A stretch of 64,000 nucleotides of DNA. Source: Cephalopachus bancanus. Lineage: Eukaryota > Chordata > Mammalia > Primates > Tarsiidae. The notes beneath the pieces were generated by a model. It saw only the letters and a list, made by a program, of their open reading frames with translations. It did no database searches and was not told the DNA's origin. Positions 61,091-64,000 of the stretch are shown here, in pieces. Each line of letters begins with the position of its first letter. Positions within the stretch are counted from its first letter, which is position 1. The stretch spans positions 3,162,001 through 3,226,000 of the forward strand of contig JAPVLO010000044.1 of the NCBI GenBank assembly GCA_027257055.1, in the 5' to 3' direction. The position numbers were made by a program, and so were the translations under genes.

Positions 61091-61511
61091 TTTTTTTTTT
61101 TTTTTCCTTAAGAGAGATGGGGTTTAGCCGGGCTCTGTGGCTCAGCCTGTAATCCCAGCGCTTTGGGAGGCTTAGGTGAGTAGATTACCTGAGCCCGGGG
61201 GTTCGAGACCCACCTGGGCAACTTGGCGAGACCTCATCTCTACAATAAATCAAAAAATTAGTGTGCGCCTGTTGTTCCAGCTACTTGGAAGGCTGCAGCA
61301 GAAGGATCGCCAGAGCCCAGCAGGTCGAGGCTGCAGTGGCTGGGAGCGGCCACTGCACTCTAGTCTGGGCGACAGAGTGAGACTCCAACTCAAAAAAAAA
61401 AAAAAAAAAAAAAGAGATGGGGGTGGATTAGAACTTCTGGGCTCAAGGGATCCTTCAGCCTCAGCCTCTCGGGTAGCTGGGACTACAGCCATGTACCATT
61501 GCGCCTGGCAC
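61091..61511 (-). mobile_element. FLAM-type monomer inside L1M, split by a young Alu
   Basis: 61091-61122 and 61424-61511 join into one Alu-like monomer (T run, AGAGATGGGG, GGGCTCAAGGGATCCTTC, GTAGCTGGGACTACAG). L1 sequence GTACAAGTTTTT occurs on both sides, consistent with a target duplication. Confidence 0.75.
61126..61413 (+). mobile_element. Lineage-specific Alu, younger type, nested
   Basis: Flanked by AGAGATGGGG at 61113-61122 and 61414-61423. It has a 24-base A tail and a small deletion after the linker, where GCCGGGCGTGG is missing. Confidence 0.95.
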
Positions 61512-61765
61512 TGTACAAGTTTTTGTTTGAGCACCTGGTTCGAGTTCTTCTGGGCACGTTCCTAAGAGTGGAATTGCTGAGTACTGTGAAGATTCTGTGT
61601 TTAACCTTCTGAGGAGCCACCAAGCTTTTCCTCAGCAGTTGTGCCATTTACATTCCCACTAGCAGTGTCTGAGGATTCCAGTCTCTCTAGATCTTTGCCA
61701 ACACTTGTTGTTTTCCTTTTTTGATTCTAGCCTTCCTAGTAGGTGTGATGAGGGTATCTTATTCT

Positions 61766-63564
61766 GGACAATTCATGCTTTTAACAAACATTGTTTAGGC
61801 TTCTTGCACTGGCTGGTTTTAGCATGGCTGTAGGTTTGGAGATGATTGCTGAGAGAGGCTTACCATGGCGCTGTTGCTCAGGCTGGATGCTCCAGGCCTC
61901 CAGTGCCCTTGGCCTTCCTCCTGTCAGTGTCTCCGGCTCCCTTTCTTCCCAGCCTGGTGTGAAGGCCTGGCCTCCCTTTCGTGCTTCCTCTTTTTTCCTG
62001 CAAGACCTTTAGAATGGGGCTTCTGAGTAGCAGGTGCCGGACAGACATGCGTGGTCCTGAGGTCTACACTGTGGGGTCTCGGGGAACCAACCCGAACAGA
62101 TGGAGTGTGTGCTGGGAGCTGAAGGTGCTCACTTTCGTGCAGTTGGCATTTCCCACCACTCAGGTCGGTCTCGGAGAGTTGGGTGGAGTCTATCCCTGGC
62201 TTCCTTCCAACATGGCACTCTGCCGCAAGCAGGGGGGATGCAGTGGGAGGAGGTGGTCCAGGGGATGGATACAGAGAATATTGGCAAGTGCTTGTTGTCA
62301 GTGGCCCGGCAGCTTGCTTTGGCAGGGCGGCAAGACACACTGTGGCTTGAGAGAAACACCCGATCTCATCAGCTCGGAGGCCCAGCAGTCTGAGGCCTTA
62401 CTGGTACTGCGCTGGAATCAGTCTTAGACCTTCCTGACCCGAGACAGGTCTCATTTTCTTGTTACTGGGAAGCATCACTCCCTTCTATGAAGTGCTTCTA
62501 GGAGCCACATCGCCTTCCCAGTGCTTTTCATATACAGATGTGGAAGCCGAGGCCCAGAGACGTTCGTGATTTGCTTCCAGGTCACACAGCCAGGGAGGGA
62601 CAGAGCAGGGATTTGAACCCAAGCAGTTCAGGTGTGAATCTAGTACCTCAACTCTAGAGGGCAGACCTGCCTGGGAGAATGCTTGCCCAGGTGCTTTGTT
62701 TCAGAGGAGCTCCATGAGGGTACTGGCTGTGTGCCCACGTCACTCCTGGGTCAGGTGGAGGAGTCTCACTGGAGCCAGCCCTCATGTTTTGCTGCCCGGA
62801 AGGAGAGGAGGTGCATGTTTTGAAGACTTTGCACACATTTCCCATCTTCAAAGGCCAGGCCTGGAGAACACTGTGGGCCAGGTTCTCGGTAGGGCTCACA
62901 CCACGCCTGCCCCATCCCCAGTGAGTGTCAGGCATGAAGACAGTTTGCACAGGGAGGTGGGGTTAGGGCTGCAGGCTATGGGACCTGCTGGATTGGGACA
63001 TCAGGGCACGCGCCTGGGAGGTGTCCTGGGTGCCCCTTGGGAAGAATCCGTCAAGGCCTCTTATTCTCCTTTTGACCTGGTTCTGGGTGCAGGTCGGGTG
63101 GGGGCATGGTTGGAGTCCCGCTCCCAATCAAGGTGGCAGCTTCCTGTCCCCTGCAGCCCTTCACTTCCAAGTTTTGGGTGGTGAAGTGGACGGAAGTGTC
63201 TGGAAGATTGAGCCTTCCGCCACAGGGGTCGTGCCACTCCGAGCAGTCCAACCTGCACTTCTGAACCTGCGAGAAGCGGATGCCCCACTTGCGTGTGTTT
63301 TGTTAGAACATGCATTTATTATTATTCCAACGACTTCACAGAAACACCACAACCTGGCACTGCTGCACATGTCTGTCCCTTTTTTCTCAGCCCCTCCTGG
63401 GCTCCACGCCTGTGTAAACAACCTGCCCCCTCAGTGACGTCCAGGCTGGCTGCCACAGTGGGCCCTCAGAACCCCTGTCCCCCAGGTTGTGTCATCCCGG
63501 GGCCCTCATGGCCTGCCACCGCAGTGACTACTTGAGATCGTCAGGTGGAGGGAGACTCTCCTAA
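61766..63564. other. Unique intronic DNA
   Basis: One MIR; otherwise nothing recognised. Confidence 0.6.
62505..62655 (-). mobile_element. MIR
   Basis: GATGTGGAAGCCGAGGCCC, CCAGGTCACACAGCCAGG and GGGATTTGAACCCAAGCAG. Confidence 0.85.
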
Positions 63565-63690
63565 CTGCTCCTTTCTGGTTGGACATTTGGGCAGCTTTTA
63601 GGTTTTGGCTCTTGTAAATAACGCCACGAGGAGCATCTTTGTGTGGGTGGTCCTTTTTTTCTCCTTTGGAATGTTTCTTAGGGGCTCCCA
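63565..63690 (-). mobile_element. L1M fragment, antisense
   Basis: GGACATTTGGGCAGCTTTTA and GTAAATAACGCCACGAGGAG match the L1M region also seen at 61021-61075. Confidence 0.65.
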
Positions 63691-63711
63691 GCCTGTTTAA
63701 CTCCTTTTTTT

Positions 63712-64000
63712 CCTTTTTTTGAGTTGAAGTCTCACTCCGTTGCCCAGGCTGGAGTGCAGTGGCACACTCACGGTCACCCAAGCGTCGACCTACTGGGCTC
63801 TGGTGATCCTTCTGCCTCAGCTTTCCAAGTAGCCGGATCTACAGGCGTGCACTACCACACCTGGCTAAGTTTTGATTTATTGTAGAGACGAGGTCTCACC
63901 AAGTTGCCCAGGCTGGTCTCGAACCTATAGCCTCTAGCCTTAGGCAATCCACTTGCCTCGACCTCCCAAAGTGCTGGGACTATAGGCTGAGCCAACGAGC
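63712..64000 (-). mobile_element. Lineage-specific Alu, older type, cut by the window end
   Basis: All but the last few bases of the element are present; the sequence stops within GAGCCAACGAGC. It has older right-arm bases (complement GTGACCGTGAGTGTGCCAC). Confidence 0.95.

Larger units (their letters stand above)
60585..61765 (-). mobile_element. L1M 3' region, antisense, host of a nested FLAM and Alu
   Basis: TTATTGAGATATAATTCACG, GATTTGCCTGTTCTGGACAT and GCTGAATAATATTCCATG are standard L1M landmarks in reverse. The element resumes after the FLAM with GTACAAGTTTTTGTTTGAGC. Confidence 0.9.
56749..64000 (+). other. ZNF423: ZNF423 downstream intron (start)
   Basis: Sequence after the exon donor has no further recognisable ZNF423 exon. 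It starts with about 350 bases of repeat-free DNA, then carries MIR fragments, an L1M/FLAM/Alu nest and a terminal Alu. The next coding exon must lie beyond 64000. Confidence 0.75.

Overview
The window is nuclear DNA from a primate. The only coding feature I can prove is one 60-base internal exon of ZNF423 (OAZ/Ebfaz, a multi-zinc-finger transcription factor) on the + strand at 56689-56748. It translates to ...EEGEASDFSLAWDSSV..., the ZNF423 N-terminus, and has a clean acceptor, a clean donor and phase-1 introns on both sides. Everything before it is upstream intron or 5'-flanking gene body, and everything after it belongs to the next intron. No other ZNF423 exon is recognisable.

The species is probably not human or another monkey or ape. 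I see no AluS or AluY copies. Old AluJ and FLAM monomers are present, together with 12 copies of a different dimeric Alu. This Alu has a linker like CAATAAATCAAAAAATTAG, a short A-box side (GGTGGCTCAGCCTGTAA) and an end ACTCCAACTC before the A tail. It is not the lemur/galago type either, and the window also holds a primate-type L1. The best fit is a tarsier (non-anthropoid haplorhine); this is inference.

Layout. 1-9.9 kb: intronic DNA with two lineage-specific Alus, L1M and MER5-type fragments and a TG-rich tract. 9.9-10.4 kb: a CpG island with GC boxes, an inverted CCAAT box and a NotI site, a candidate internal promoter. 10.4-15.1 kb: GC-rich unique DNA with MIRs. 15.2-15.4 kb: an AT-rich segment ending in TATAAATA and an NRF1 palindrome. 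18-29 kb: an L2 3' end, AluJ copies, three AT-rich unique islands that look like conserved non-coding elements, and a nested transposon cluster (Tigger > AluJ > young Alu; hAT MITE > FLAM + AluJ). 30.6-31.3 kb: an antisense primate L1 ORF2 3' end. 32-53 kb: unique DNA with MIRs and Alus, including a tandem nested pair at 44.5-45.1 kb. 53.7-54.2 kb: a deleted mariner. 56.7 kb: the ZNF423 exon, flanked by unique sequence. 60.6-61.8 kb: a three-layer nest (L1M > FLAM > young Alu). The window ends inside another Alu.

No bacterial-type operons, CRISPR arrays, tRNA or rRNA genes are present. The most useful points are the ZNF423 exon, the internal CpG-island promoter candidate upstream of it, the two datable Alu subfamilies, the mariner remnant, and an apparent templated insertion in an old Alu. 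Repeat family names are from memory of consensus sequences; boundaries are approximate unless a target-site duplication is given.
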